Positions 1-7,560 of a stretch of DNA of 34,398 bases are shown in pieces. Within the stretch, counting starts at the first letter, position 1, and each line of letters opens with the position of its first letter. The translations under genes were made by a program, and so were the position numbers. Origin of the DNA: Vibrio maritimus. Its GTDB lineage: Bacteria; Pseudomonadota; Gammaproteobacteria; Enterobacterales; Vibrionaceae. The stretch spans positions 1 through 34,398 of the forward strand of contig BBMT01000025.1 of NCBI GenBank assembly GCA_000755425.1, in the 5' to 3' direction. The notes under the pieces were generated by a model. The model did not search any database. It saw nothing but the letters and a program-made list of their open reading frames with translations, and was not told where the DNA came from.

Positions 1-558
1 GGCGCTTACGTTCTTTCTGCAGAAGAAGCTGAGAAGCTAACTGCACAAATCCTAACTATGGACGAAATCGACGGTGCTAAGCCATGTACTGCGCAAGAAA
101 TTGCTCGCGTATGGCACCCAGTTAAGCAACACGTTGGTCAAGACGCAGGTGAAATCCTTAAGTCTATCGGTGTTGAGTCTGAGACTCGCCTAGCGGTTAT
201 GGTTGTTGAGAACGATCACCCACTAGTACACGTAGAGCAAATGATGCCAGTACTTCCAGTTGTTCGTTGTGCGAACATCGACGAAGCTATCGAGCGTGCA
301 GTTGCTGCTGAGCGTGGTAACAAGCACTCTGCATGTATCTACTCTGGTAACATCGAGAACGTCACTAAGTTCGGCCGTGCTATCAACACAACTATCTTTG
401 CTCACAATGGTCCAACACTATCTGGTGTAGGTTACAACGCTGAAGGTACTTCAACGTTCACAATCGCAGGTCCAACTGGTGAAGGTATCACAAACGCGTA
501 CTCGTTCACTCGTGCACGTCGTTTCGCAATCGCTCAAGGCGGTCTGCGTATTGTTTAA
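1..558 (+). CDS. CoA-acylating aldehyde dehydrogenase, EutE/PduP family (3' part only)
   Basis: The reading frame is open from base 1, so the 5' end lies outside the window; 185 C-terminal residues are visible. The family converts an aldehyde (acetaldehyde or propionaldehyde) plus CoA and NAD+ to acyl-CoA. The block PVLPVVR, the segment with TIAGPTGEGITNA and the C-terminus ending GLRIV resemble PduP and EutE tails; the ALDH half of the bifunctional AdhE ends differently and is followed by an alcohol dehydrogenase domain, which is absent here. The catalytic Cys region is upstream of the window. No microcompartment or ethanolamine/propanediol genes follow, so the substrate is open. Codon use is strongly biased, as in highly expressed Vibrio genes. 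A strong terminator follows directly. Confidence 0.8.
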   Translation, partial: GAYVLSAEEAEKLTAQILTMDEIDGAKPCTAQEIARVWHPVKQHVGQDAGEILKSIGVESETRLAVMVVENDHPLVHVEQMMPVLPVVRCANIDEAIERAVAAERGNKHSACIYSGNIENVTKFGRAINTTIFAHNGPTLSGVGYNAEGTSTFTIAGPTGEGITNAYSFTRARRFAIAQGGLRIV

Positions 559-584
559 TTGGTTGTTTGACTGATTGACTTGAG

Positions 585-617
585 AAAGCCGAAGCATTTT
601 GCTTCGGCTTTTTGCTT
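585..617 (+). terminator. Rho-independent terminator of the aldehyde dehydrogenase gene
   Basis: A perfect 11-bp stem (AAAGCCGAAGC with GCTTCGGCTTT, 5-nt loop) is followed by a T-rich stretch, 27 bases after the stop codon. Confidence 0.9.
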
Positions 618-626
618 TTTAAGAGC

Positions 627-759
627 ACCCCTCCTACCCTCCCCTTATTAAGGGGAGGAACTACTGGCTCGCTTACGCATCGCCTGAGTTTAAGTTAACG
701 ATGCGACGATAGGAGCGAGTAGGGTGTTCTCCCCCTTAATAAGGGGGAGCTAGAGGGGT
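627..759. repeat. MITE-like imperfect palindromic intergenic element (~133 bp)
   Basis: The outer ends (ACCCCTC at 627 and its complement ending at 759) start long imperfect inverted repeats of about 55-60 bases per arm. Each arm contains its own short palindrome: CTCCCCTTATTAAGGGGAG on the left, CTCCCCCTTAATAAGGGGGAG-like on the right (730-749). The arms continue inward through the CTCGC/GCGAG and CGCATCG/CGATGCG blocks to a small centre near 685-699. It encodes nothing. The structure fits a non-autonomous mobile palindrome or REP-like unit. Copy number cannot be judged from one window. Confidence 0.6.
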
Positions 760-792
760 AAATGCGCAGAATCCAAAGAAACCACACCACCC

Positions 793-1674
793 CTAAAACA
801 AATCGTAAATCCCTTCTTCAATCCCATCAATCAATGCCTGACGCGTCTCAACCGTATGGTCATTTGGTCTCGACATCTCACCAAAGCTCTCGTAGTACAT
901 CCCATTCGGGTGTTTCAACACCACAAGGTGCTCTTTACGTAGCTCTTGTTTCACTAGTGTCTCAGGAATAATGCCCCAACCTAGGTTATCAACGACGGCC
1001 TCTAGAACTTCTTGGTAGTTAGAAAAACTCATCGTACTACTAGAAATTGGGCGGAAATCTTGGTGAATTTCGTCGAAAAGATGCGATAAAACAATCTGGC
1101 GGTGAGCTGTGATGTCAGTGCTGGTCACGTTTGTGAGCTTCGCCAATTCGTGTTGTGGTGAGCAGACAGCCATCATACGAATGCGGTGTAATGCGCGAAC
1201 TTTGATCGCCGGATCGTCGCCTGAGCTAAATACGAGTCCGTAGCCAAGATCAACGTGGTTTTCTTTCACGAGTGTTGGGATATCCGCACTGGATGATTTT
1301 ATCGCAGTGAGGGATATGTGAGGAAACTCATCAGACAGTGCGACCAACTGACGACGCCAAAAGGTCGATGGAAGTGTGTCGTCGTAGGCAATACGGATTT
1401 TGTCGCTGTCGCCTTGGCGGAACTGTTCTGCTTTTGAATACAAGCTTTCGGCCATATTGAGAATATTCCGACAGTCTGGCAGTAAGGCTGCACCGGCATC
1501 ATTCAGCACTAGGCGATTACGAGTTCGTTCAAACAGTTCTACACCAAGCTCATCCTCTAAGCTCGAGAGAGCCATACTCAAAGATGTGCGGGTTTTGCCC
1601 ATAATATTGGCAACTTTGGTTAGCGAGCCGTGTTCGGCAGTCAGTGCAAACACTCGCAGTTTTGTAAGGTTCAT
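793..1674 (-). CDS. LysR-family transcriptional regulator
   Basis: The protein has 293 residues, normal for the family. An N-terminal winged helix-turn-helix (about residues 1-60, with MNLTKLRVFALTAEHGSLT and the LSSLEDELGVELFERTR recognition-helix region) is followed by a periplasmic-binding-like effector domain that is divergent in sequence. The ATG at 1674 is chosen over an in-frame TTG six codons upstream, because a GGGAG ribosome site lies 8 bases before the ATG and overlaps the TTG context. It is divergent from the MFS transporter gene with about 350 bases between them, the usual geometry for a LysR regulator and its target, so control of that transporter is a reasonable inference. The ligand is unknown. 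Confidence 0.88.
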   Translation of the reverse strand: MNLTKLRVFALTAEHGSLTKVANIMGKTRTSLSMALSSLEDELGVELFERTRNRLVLNDAGAALLPDCRNILNMAESLYSKAEQFRQGDSDKIRIAYDDTLPSTFWRRQLVALSDEFPHISLTAIKSSSADIPTLVKENHVDLGYGLVFSSGDDPAIKVRALHRIRMMAVCSPQHELAKLTNVTSTDITAHRQIVLSHLFDEIHQDFRPISSSTMSFSNYQEVLEAVVDNLGWGIIPETLVKQELRKEHLVVLKHPNGMYYESFGEMSRPNDHTVETRQALIDGIEEGIYDLF

Positions 1675-2023
1675 AGGGGGAGCTCCCGCCAAAAGAATTA
1701 GCGTGTGAATGAGTCGCTAATGAGTTTATTGTTATGATGCGTAGAGTATAGCATTTCTGACGCTCAGTGAAGTGTTATGTTGACAGTGGGGAAGGTGGCA
1801 CTATTACTGCTCAATGGAGACCTTGCTATGATTGCGGCCTTTAAATGCCTGCCACAATTAGCGCGCTAGGGTAACAGATAAGCACAAAAAACGTGTACTA
1901 GTATGTTACTTATTATTGACGATTGTGAGGGCTATGATGAGTGTGGGTAAAAGAAGGACTTTTTTTGCCGACTACTCCTTAATTCCAACAACCCCATGGA
2001 TTGCTCTTAAAGAGGTCTGCAAC
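1675..2023. other. Divergent intergenic region between lysR-type gene and MFS gene
   Basis: No gene was seen in these 349 bases. They hold a candidate promoter toward the transporter (1780-1807) and a TACTAGTA palindrome near 1896-1903 that could be an operator half. The LysR binding site is expected here, but no clear T-N11-A box could be singled out. Confidence 0.5.
1780..1807 (+). promoter_or_regulatory. Candidate sigma-70 promoter for the MFS gene
   Basis: A perfect -35 hexamer TTGACA (1780-1785) is followed after 16 bases by TATTAC (4 of 6 matches to the -10 consensus). It would give a leader of about 210 bases before the transporter start. Confidence 0.35.
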
Positions 2024-3264
2024 ATGTTGAAAAAACTCGGCTTAGAAGGCTGGTTCGCTGCTCACTTTGCTTACGGTATTGTGCAAATTGTATTTATCCC
2101 AATGCTCATGCCTTCATTTATTCTTGCTCGAACTGGCAGCGCTACACAAGCTGGCTTGGCAATGGCTGTTTTTGGTATGCTGGTCTTGCTGCGCCGATTA
2201 TTGGTGCGTTGGCTGATAAATTCAAAGCTCACCGACATGCACAGCTATTCGGTATGATTTGTTACTTGCTAGCTGGTGCAAGCTTTATGGTTGCAGGCGA
2301 AAACTTCGCATTGATGTTGGTTGGCGCTGCATGCTTTGGTGTGGGCTCTGCGATTTTGCTTATGCTTAACCCGGTTTTCATTACATTTGCAGGTTATGAC
2401 ACGAAAACTGAAGCGATGAAGCTTGGCCGTATGGCACAGACGCTGATTATCGGTGCACTTTTGTCTGGTGTTGCTCTGGCCTACATTACTGGTTTGGGTT
2501 GGTCATACGAGATGCGCTTTGGTGTCATGATTGCTATCGTTGTTGTGCTGTTCTTCGTGACTTTGTTCACTAACAAAGCCGCAGCTCAACGTGTACTCGA
2601 CAATGCAGAAGCTTCTTCTCAATCAGAAGAAGAAGGTCAAGAAAGTGGCGGCCTTGTTAAGTCACTATTCTCTAACTTTGGTCTGTTCCTTCTGGCAGTT
2701 GGTCTGTTGTGTGCGGGTCAAGGTGCTTTCCAAGCTCAGTACCCTAACTTGCTTGAAAATGCATACGGTGTAGCTCAATCACTATCCGCTGCGAACCTGT
2801 CGGTAGCATCGGTAGTTGGTCTATTTGTTCTGGTTGGTGCTGAACGCTTTGTTGCTCGTTTCGGTAACTTAAGCCTATTTAAAGTATCAGCCATAGCGTC
2901 AATCATCGTAATTGGTTTGCTTTACGTTATCGCAGAAACCGGTATGGGTGTTCACTACATTATCACTCTTGGCTTGTTCTTGATTTACCTGCAGGGTATT
3001 ACCATCACTGACATGATTTCTCCTGCAATTGCAGCGCGTTTGACGGTAGTGGGCGGCGGCCTAACACAGGGTTTGATGATGTTCTTCATCTCGCTAGGTT
3101 TTGCAGCAGGTAGTGTTATCTCCGGTGTTGCGGTTGATGGCTTCGGCTGGGCAGCTCTACCATTTGCAATCCTTGGTCTAACAATTGCCTCTTATGTTTG
3201 CATCGTTATCGTTGGCATGAAGCATAAAGCTGCGGTAAAGCGTGAACAAATCAAATCTGCTTAA
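2024..3264 (+). CDS. Major facilitator superfamily transporter (single-base frameshift)
   Basis: Two overlapping frames together make one 413-residue MFS protein with about 12 hydrophobic segments. The first frame runs from the ATG at 2024 (AGAGG ribosome site 8 bases upstream) into the 2170s; the second carries AGLAAPIIGALADKF, the typical helix 2 / loop 2-3 motif with a conserved Asp. Adding one G at about 2179 (GGTATG|CTGG to GGTATGG CTGG) joins them. A hydrophilic central loop with NAEASSQSEEEGQESGG separates the two six-helix halves. It should export or import a small molecule across the inner membrane; the substrate is not recognisable. It is divergent from a LysR gene that may control it. 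The lesion is probably a sequencing error, as in eleven other genes here. Confidence 0.82.
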
Positions 3265-3280
3265 TTCAGATTTAGATAGC

Positions 3281-3312
3281 AAAAAGGCTTGGCATAGTGC
3301 CAAGCCTTTTTT
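3281..3312. terminator. Bidirectional terminator between convergent MFS and DUF1887 genes
   Basis: A perfect 14-bp stem (AAAAAGGCTTGGCA / TGCCAAGCCTTTTT, TAG loop) has an A tract on one side and a T tract on the other, so it can end transcription from both strands. Confidence 0.92.
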
Positions 3313-3330
3313 GTATGGGCGAGATAGCTA

Positions 3331-4503
3331 TTAGCTCAGGCGTGAACGCTCATCAATACCGCCAGCACCTTGGAACCAGATAGTAAGGTGGTGTTTGAGA
3401 TCTTTGAGTTCATCCGGGCCGATAAGTGCCAGTCCAAGATCTTCTGCACGAGTAATGTCGTTGTGACGAAGCGGTCTAAAGCTGACTAGCATCGCTCGTG
3501 CTTGGAGGCCGCCTAGGAGGTCGCGCAGTGACTCTAACTTATAGAGGGTATCGTCACCGTCATCACGCATACCTTTGGTTTTACATTCGATAATGTGCAG
3601 CTTGTTGTTTACCACAGAAGCAACATCCAACTCGTTACGCACTTCACGCTCTCCGAGCTGACGGTATACCTGTACGTTAAGCGAGTGATCTTGGATGGTT
3701 GGTAAGTCATCACGGATTTGTTTTACGGTGCTGTGGACTAAGTTCTCCAGCCATTCACCGTTTGAGAAACGTCGAGCGTCTTCACTAATGAAAGTGAGTA
3801 CACCGTTGTCATAGCTTGCAATTTGAGATTCGACTAGGTCGCTTATCAGCATGTTGAGTTCTCGGTAGCCTTGCTGTTTTTCAGACAAGGCGACGTCGAG
3901 TTTCTGCTCTTTACGGCACGTGGTCGCTAGGTAGTTTAGCGTCGCAAGGCCAGGGCCAAGCTCTAGGGCATTACTTGCCCATTTTTCGCCAAGTTCGTAC
4001 AGCTTCTTATCTAACTGTGGTGGTAGGTCGTAGTCTGTGAACTCGCCTCTCGCACCAAAGATGGTTAGATAGTCGCCAATAGTAATGTGGTCTTGCACCT
4101 GCGCATCTTGTGCACCTTCTGGATACAGCCAGCACATCTTGTCACTGTTTGGCTCCACCACAAAAATAGGCCAGTGGAAGGTGCGGAAAACTTCATATAC
4201 GGAGAGTAGTCTGTGCCTTAGGCCGCAACTTGCGTTGAGCTTGACCTCAAGGTTTTTCTCTTTGAGCGTATTGGCGAGGGTGAGAATAGATTGTTTGATG
4301 GCTGAAGTGTTGACGATATTGGGAATTTCAAAAAACTCAGAGGTGATTTCTCGCTCACCAAGTACAGCGCTCAGGCGCTCATACATATCAAATTGGGACT
4401 CGTCACCGATAAAAATGATATGACGACTGACGGTGCGGTCATCGAGTAATGGAGTGACCAAGCGAATTGGGTCTTGGTCAATGATGCCTACATGAACGGC
4501 CAT
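3331..4503 (-). CDS. DUF1887 protein: CARF domain + HTH + PD-(D/E)XK nuclease, VC1899-like
   Basis: The protein has 390 residues. The N-terminal third (about 1-150) is the Rossmann-like CARF domain (GIIDQDP, then a ligand-loop motif N90-ASCGLRHR). A helical or winged-helix middle (about 160-250) follows. The C-terminal part is a restriction-like nuclease with GEWLE (E253), ELD (E291, D293) and IECK (E306, K308). It closely resembles what I recall of V. cholerae VC1899, the solved structural representative of DUF1887. Card1 and Can2, ancillary nucleases activated by cyclic oligoadenylate in type III CRISPR systems, share this architecture. Here there is no CRISPR array or cas gene in reach, and the ligand loop differs from the Card1-type glycine/threonine motif, so the activating ligand is open. 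The start is supported by AAGGAAA 6 bases upstream. All nuclease residues look intact. Confidence 0.88.
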   Translation of the reverse strand: MAVHVGIIDQDPIRLVTPLLDDRTVSRHIIFIGDESQFDMYERLSAVLGEREITSEFFEIPNIVNTSAIKQSILTLANTLKEKNLEVKLNASCGLRHRLLSVYEVFRTFHWPIFVVEPNSDKMCWLYPEGAQDAQVQDHITIGDYLTIFGARGEFTDYDLPPQLDKKLYELGEKWASNALELGPGLATLNYLATTCRKEQKLDVALSEKQQGYRELNMLISDLVESQIASYDNGVLTFISEDARRFSNGEWLENLVHSTVKQIRDDLPTIQDHSLNVQVYRQLGEREVRNELDVASVVNNKLHIIECKTKGMRDDGDDTLYKLESLRDLLGGLQARAMLVSFRPLRHNDITRAEDLGLALIGPDELKDLKHHLTIWFQGAGGIDERSRLS

Positions 4504-4551
4504 AGTGTTTCCTTCAACATTTGGCTTGCCGAAGAAAATGGAAGACGACTC

Positions 4552-4567
4552 AACGCAACCTTGCGTT
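4552..4567. promoter_or_regulatory. Perfect inverted repeat upstream of the DUF1887 gene
   Basis: AACGCAA-CC-TTGCGTT, two perfect 7-base arms around 2 bases, lies about 49 bases before the start of the CARF-nuclease gene. It could be an operator or a short RNA hairpin in its leader. No regulator can be named. Confidence 0.35.
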
Positions 4568-4620
4568 AGGTCTTTAAAAAGTAAAGCAAGCCATACTCAA
4601 GATATAATGGCGCTAAGTTT

Positions 4621-4657
4621 AAAAAACAAGAGCGAGACTCTAGGAATCTCGCTCTTG
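4621..4657 (-). terminator. Terminator of the chemoreceptor gene
   Basis: A perfect 11-bp stem (CAAGAGCGAGA / TCTCGCTCTTG, 9-base loop) is followed on the minus strand by six Ts. It sits just past the chemoreceptor stop codon. Confidence 0.9.
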
Positions 4658-4685
4658 ATGAATTATTGACGCTTTATTGACTCAG

Positions 4686-6677
4686 TTAAAGCTTAAATCG
4701 ATGTACCAACTCGCCTTGTTGGTTGGCAAGGCTAGTCAAGCTTTGGCTGGTCGCGGCAATTTGCGACATGGCTTGGTAGCTGTCATCTGCAATGTGATTG
4801 ATTTCTTCAATGTTTTTCGCAATATCTGCGGTTGTCTCGCTTTGCTCTGCAGCGGCTTGAGAGATGTGAGTACTCATTTGGCTGATTTCAATAATGAGCG
4901 CTTGAATCTCTTCCATCGCGCCATTGGCACTGGAAGCTTGTTCAACGGACAATTCCATATCTTTCATGCAGCTTTCAATCACAGAGCCAGCACTCTTAGA
5001 GCTAGACTGCAAGTTACTGATCATGGTTTCAATCTCAGTTGTCGATTCAGTGGTCTTTTGTGCCAACACTCGAACTTCATCAGCAACGACAGCAAAGCCT
5101 CGACCTTGTTCGCCTGCACGTGCGGCTTCAATCGCTGCGTTCAGGGCAAGTAGGTTGGTTTGCTCTGCGATATTGCGGATCACATCAAGAATGCTACCAA
5201 TTTGGCTACTCATGCGTTGCAGCTCACCTACAGCCTCAACCGATTCATTCAGACGTGTTTCAAGCTGGTTAATCGTGCTGATGTTGGTGCTCATGATCTG
5301 ACGACCAGATTCAGATGCAGACTCTACGGCATGCACTTTTTCTAGTGAGCTTTGCGCGCTATTGGCTACTTCTTGTACCGAATGGGACATTTCTGTCATT
5401 GCCGTAGCAACGTTAGCTGTTTGTTCACGCTGTGCGCTCAACTGTTGCTGGGCACTGGCTGATGTCGACTGGTTACTGCTAGCGGTATCCGTTAGGTTGT
5501 CGGATGCATCGTTTAGTTTAACCAATACGTTGTGTAAGCTGTCCGCTAGGGTATTGATGTGATTACCTAGGCGGCGGAACTCGTTGTTGTATTTCACTTC
5601 GATACGCTGAGTCATGTCGCCTTCGGTTAAGCTCTCCAACGTTTTAAGTGTACTGTTAAGTGGCTGGCGGACACTTTGTGCAATGTGGTAGCCAATACCC
5701 ACCGCAATCAAGGTCACAACAAAACCGATTCCGACAGCTTTGATAACGCCTTCGTCATAGATGTCACCGGCGTGAGCCAATGATTGATTAAGGTTGCTTG
5801 TCGCAATGTCATTGAAACCGTTTAGGGTCACCATTGCACCGTCAACCACGACAGCTAGACTCTCAATGTTCTGGTACAGCGCATCTTTAGCAATCAGGTA
5901 GTTGTTGTGTTGGTCGAGTACGCCGTCTTTTCGGCCGACGTCCTGAGTAAATTGAGCAACTGACTCAGCAAAAGCGTCTTTTAGCTCTGGCATCTGAGTT
6001 ACTAGGCCGTTAAACGCGTAGTTTAGGTGGCTCACAGCTTTACGGTTCTTGTTTACGGCTTGCTGTACAAACTCGGTATCACTGCTAGCAAGCGCATCGG
6101 ATGTGATGATTTCTGCATCTTTAAGTTTAATAAAGTAGCTTTTCGCCATGACTTTCACAGAGATGCTTGATGAATCATCCACATACTCTTTCATACCAAT
6201 TGACAAGTCAGCATGCAGTTTTTGGAAGCGACGAGTCGATTGTTGAACTTGCTCTTGCGCGGCAAACATGGACTGGTAGTTGTCCATTGCTGTTTGCGCT
6301 TCCTGGTCATAACGTGCTTGCACGTCACGCAATTCGGTAATAGCCGTTTCAAGCTCTGGGATACCTTGGCTTACTTCAGAAAGCTGATTGAGCGCCTCGC
6401 CAAATTTTTGCATCGAAACCATGAACTCTTCACGGCGGATGGTCATGCGCTCTTCATTCTGTGTGGTGAGAAAGTCTTTGAATGACTTATCAGCGGATAA
6501 TAACTGCACACTGGTTTGGTTAGACATGGACACCAGGGGCAACGATGTGTTCGATACCGAACCAAAGTTCTGGTGAATCTGATTCATGCCGTTAAGCATG
6601 ATGGCGATAGTGATGACGAATAGTACGACGATCAGCGTAAAGCCGGCATACATTCTTCTGATGACAGAACCCTGCAT
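4686..6677 (-). CDS. Methyl-accepting chemotaxis protein
   Basis: The protein has 663 residues and the classic transmembrane chemoreceptor layout. TM1 is at about residues 11-31. A helical periplasmic sensor domain reaches to about 315, then TM2 (AVGIGFVVTLIAVGIG), a HAMP domain (about 335-385, QSVRQPLNSTLKTLESL) and a long coiled-coil signalling domain. The signalling tip holds the nearly invariant run around EAARAGEQGRGFAVVADEVR, which contacts CheA/CheW. The periplasmic domain is all-helical with no recognisable PAS or Cache signature, so the ligand is unknown. The ATG at 6677 has a strong GGGAGAG ribosome site. No CheR/CheB-binding C-terminal pentapeptide is evident. It lies upstream of the CARF-nuclease gene, separated by its own terminator, so the two are probably not co-transcribed. 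Confidence 0.93.
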   Translation of the reverse strand: MQGSVIRRMYAGFTLIVVLFVITIAIMLNGMNQIHQNFGSVSNTSLPLVSMSNQTSVQLLSADKSFKDFLTTQNEERMTIRREEFMVSMQKFGEALNQLSEVSQGIPELETAITELRDVQARYDQEAQTAMDNYQSMFAAQEQVQQSTRRFQKLHADLSIGMKEYVDDSSSISVKVMAKSYFIKLKDAEIITSDALASSDTEFVQQAVNKNRKAVSHLNYAFNGLVTQMPELKDAFAESVAQFTQDVGRKDGVLDQHNNYLIAKDALYQNIESLAVVVDGAMVTLNGFNDIATSNLNQSLAHAGDIYDEGVIKAVGIGFVVTLIAVGIGYHIAQSVRQPLNSTLKTLESLTEGDMTQRIEVKYNNEFRRLGNHINTLADSLHNVLVKLNDASDNLTDTASSNQSTSASAQQQLSAQREQTANVATAMTEMSHSVQEVANSAQSSLEKVHAVESASESGRQIMSTNISTINQLETRLNESVEAVGELQRMSSQIGSILDVIRNIAEQTNLLALNAAIEAARAGEQGRGFAVVADEVRVLAQKTTESTTEIETMISNLQSSSKSAGSVIESCMKDMELSVEQASSANGAMEEIQALIIEISQMSTHISQAAAEQSETTADIAKNIEEINHIADDSYQAMSQIAATSQSLTSLANQQGELVHRFKL

Positions 6678-7075
6678 TTATCTCTCCCTATAAAGTGCAG
6701 CAATACAAAAACGATACAAAAATAGTCTGGACGCTTGTCACCAACCTGTCGCACAATCTGCGTGCGAACTAAACATAAGTTGGTGCTATGTCTCTCTATC
6801 GTTAGAAATAGCAAAAACTGAAATATATCTAATAAATAGTGCTACGTTTTATGACGCACTCATCAAAAACACAACAAAACGGATAGTTTTGTGAAGAAGT
6901 GTTAGCTTAGTCTTCGAGAGGAAGAGTCGACACGTTGAAGTTTTGAACAATAATAAAAACAAGTAGCTAGTTGGGTTTGCTTTCAATTGTGATCCCTAGG
7001 CCATGGTGCATACTTTCTTTTATTATTAAGAGTATTCACTCTCACACGTATCCTATCTAGTAATTGGAGACCTTC
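6678..7075. other. Divergent intergenic region, chemoreceptor / hinT
   Basis: These 398 bases hold no credible gene. The AT-rich stretch should carry the chemoreceptor promoter (minus) and the hinT promoter (plus, candidate at 6987-7014). No flagellar sigma-28 or sigma-54 box could be assigned with confidence. Confidence 0.5.
6987..7014 (+). promoter_or_regulatory. Candidate promoter of hinT
   Basis: TTGTGA, 16 bases, then CATACT preceded by TG. The match is moderate. It would start transcription about 55 bases before the hinT ATG. Confidence 0.3.
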
Positions 7076-7426
7076 ATGGCTGAAGAAACCATTTTTAGCA
7101 AAATTATTCGAAAAGAAATTCCAGCTGATGTTTTGTATCAAGACGACTTAGTGACAGCGTTTCGCGATATTAATCCACGTGCGCCAAGCCATGTTCTTAT
7201 CATTCCAAACAAACTGATCCCAACAGTGAATGATGTTGAAGCGGATGACGAAGCGATGATGGGGCGTATGTTTACGGTCGCGAAAAAGATCGCAAAAGAA
7301 GAAGGCATTGCTGAAGACGGTTATCGCCTTATCATGAATTGCAACGCTTATGGTGGACAAGAGGTTTATCATATTCATATGCACCTTGTAGGTGGTCGTC
7401 CACTAGGTCCGCTATTAGTCGGCTAA
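7076..7426 (+). CDS. hinT: HIT-family purine nucleoside phosphoramidase HinT
   Basis: The protein has 116 residues, about the usual size. The catalytic histidine triad is present as HIHMH near residue 99-103, followed by GGRPLGPLL, the HinT C-terminal signature; the nucleotide-contact loop NPRAPSHVLIIP is also there. The enzyme hydrolyses adenosine 5'-phosphoramidates and acyl-AMP adducts in the cytoplasm. The ATG at 7076 is preferred over an upstream in-frame start at 7064, because GGAGA (7066-7070) lies at the right distance. It heads the conserved hinT-(COG3014)-ycfL-lpoB-thiK-ycfP-ndh row, which matches E. coli except for the extra COG3014 gene and the absence of nagZ. Confidence 0.95.
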   Translation: MAEETIFSKIIRKEIPADVLYQDDLVTAFRDINPRAPSHVLIIPNKLIPTVNDVEADDEAMMGRMFTVAKKIAKEEGIAEDGYRLIMNCNAYGGQEVYHIHMHLVGGRPLGPLLVG

Positions 7427-7468
7427 AACGCCATAGGTAGCAAGTTAACCAGACCTGTTACTTAGGAA

Positions 7469-7530
7469 TGAAACTGTGACCAATAATGGCCTTGTTGCAA
7501 CCATAATGGCGTTTAGCGGTCATAGTTTCA
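7469..7530 (+). promoter_or_regulatory. Long stem-loop between hinT and the COG3014 lipoprotein gene
   Basis: TGAAACTGTGACC (7469-7481) pairs with GGTCATAGTTTCA (7518-7530) over 13 positions, with one G-U pair in RNA. The 36-base loop contains two copies of ATAATGGC. There is no U tract, so it is not a standard terminator; it may be an RNA-stability or regulatory structure. Confidence 0.45.
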
Positions 7531-7560
7531 CAAACAAATGAGTCATGTTATTCAAAATTT

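Noticed and set aside
627..759. CRISPR array or direct repeats in the palindromic region
   Set aside because: There are only two inverted arms, no regularly spaced direct repeats.
1893..1906. TACTAGTA palindrome as a GntR-type operator
   Set aside because: Only the central 8 bases are symmetric; the flanks do not match a known operator well enough to name.
4603..4608. Plus-strand TATAAT that could start an antisense RNA to the chemoreceptor gene
   Set aside because: No -35 element at a workable distance; an isolated hexamer in AT-rich DNA is expected by chance.
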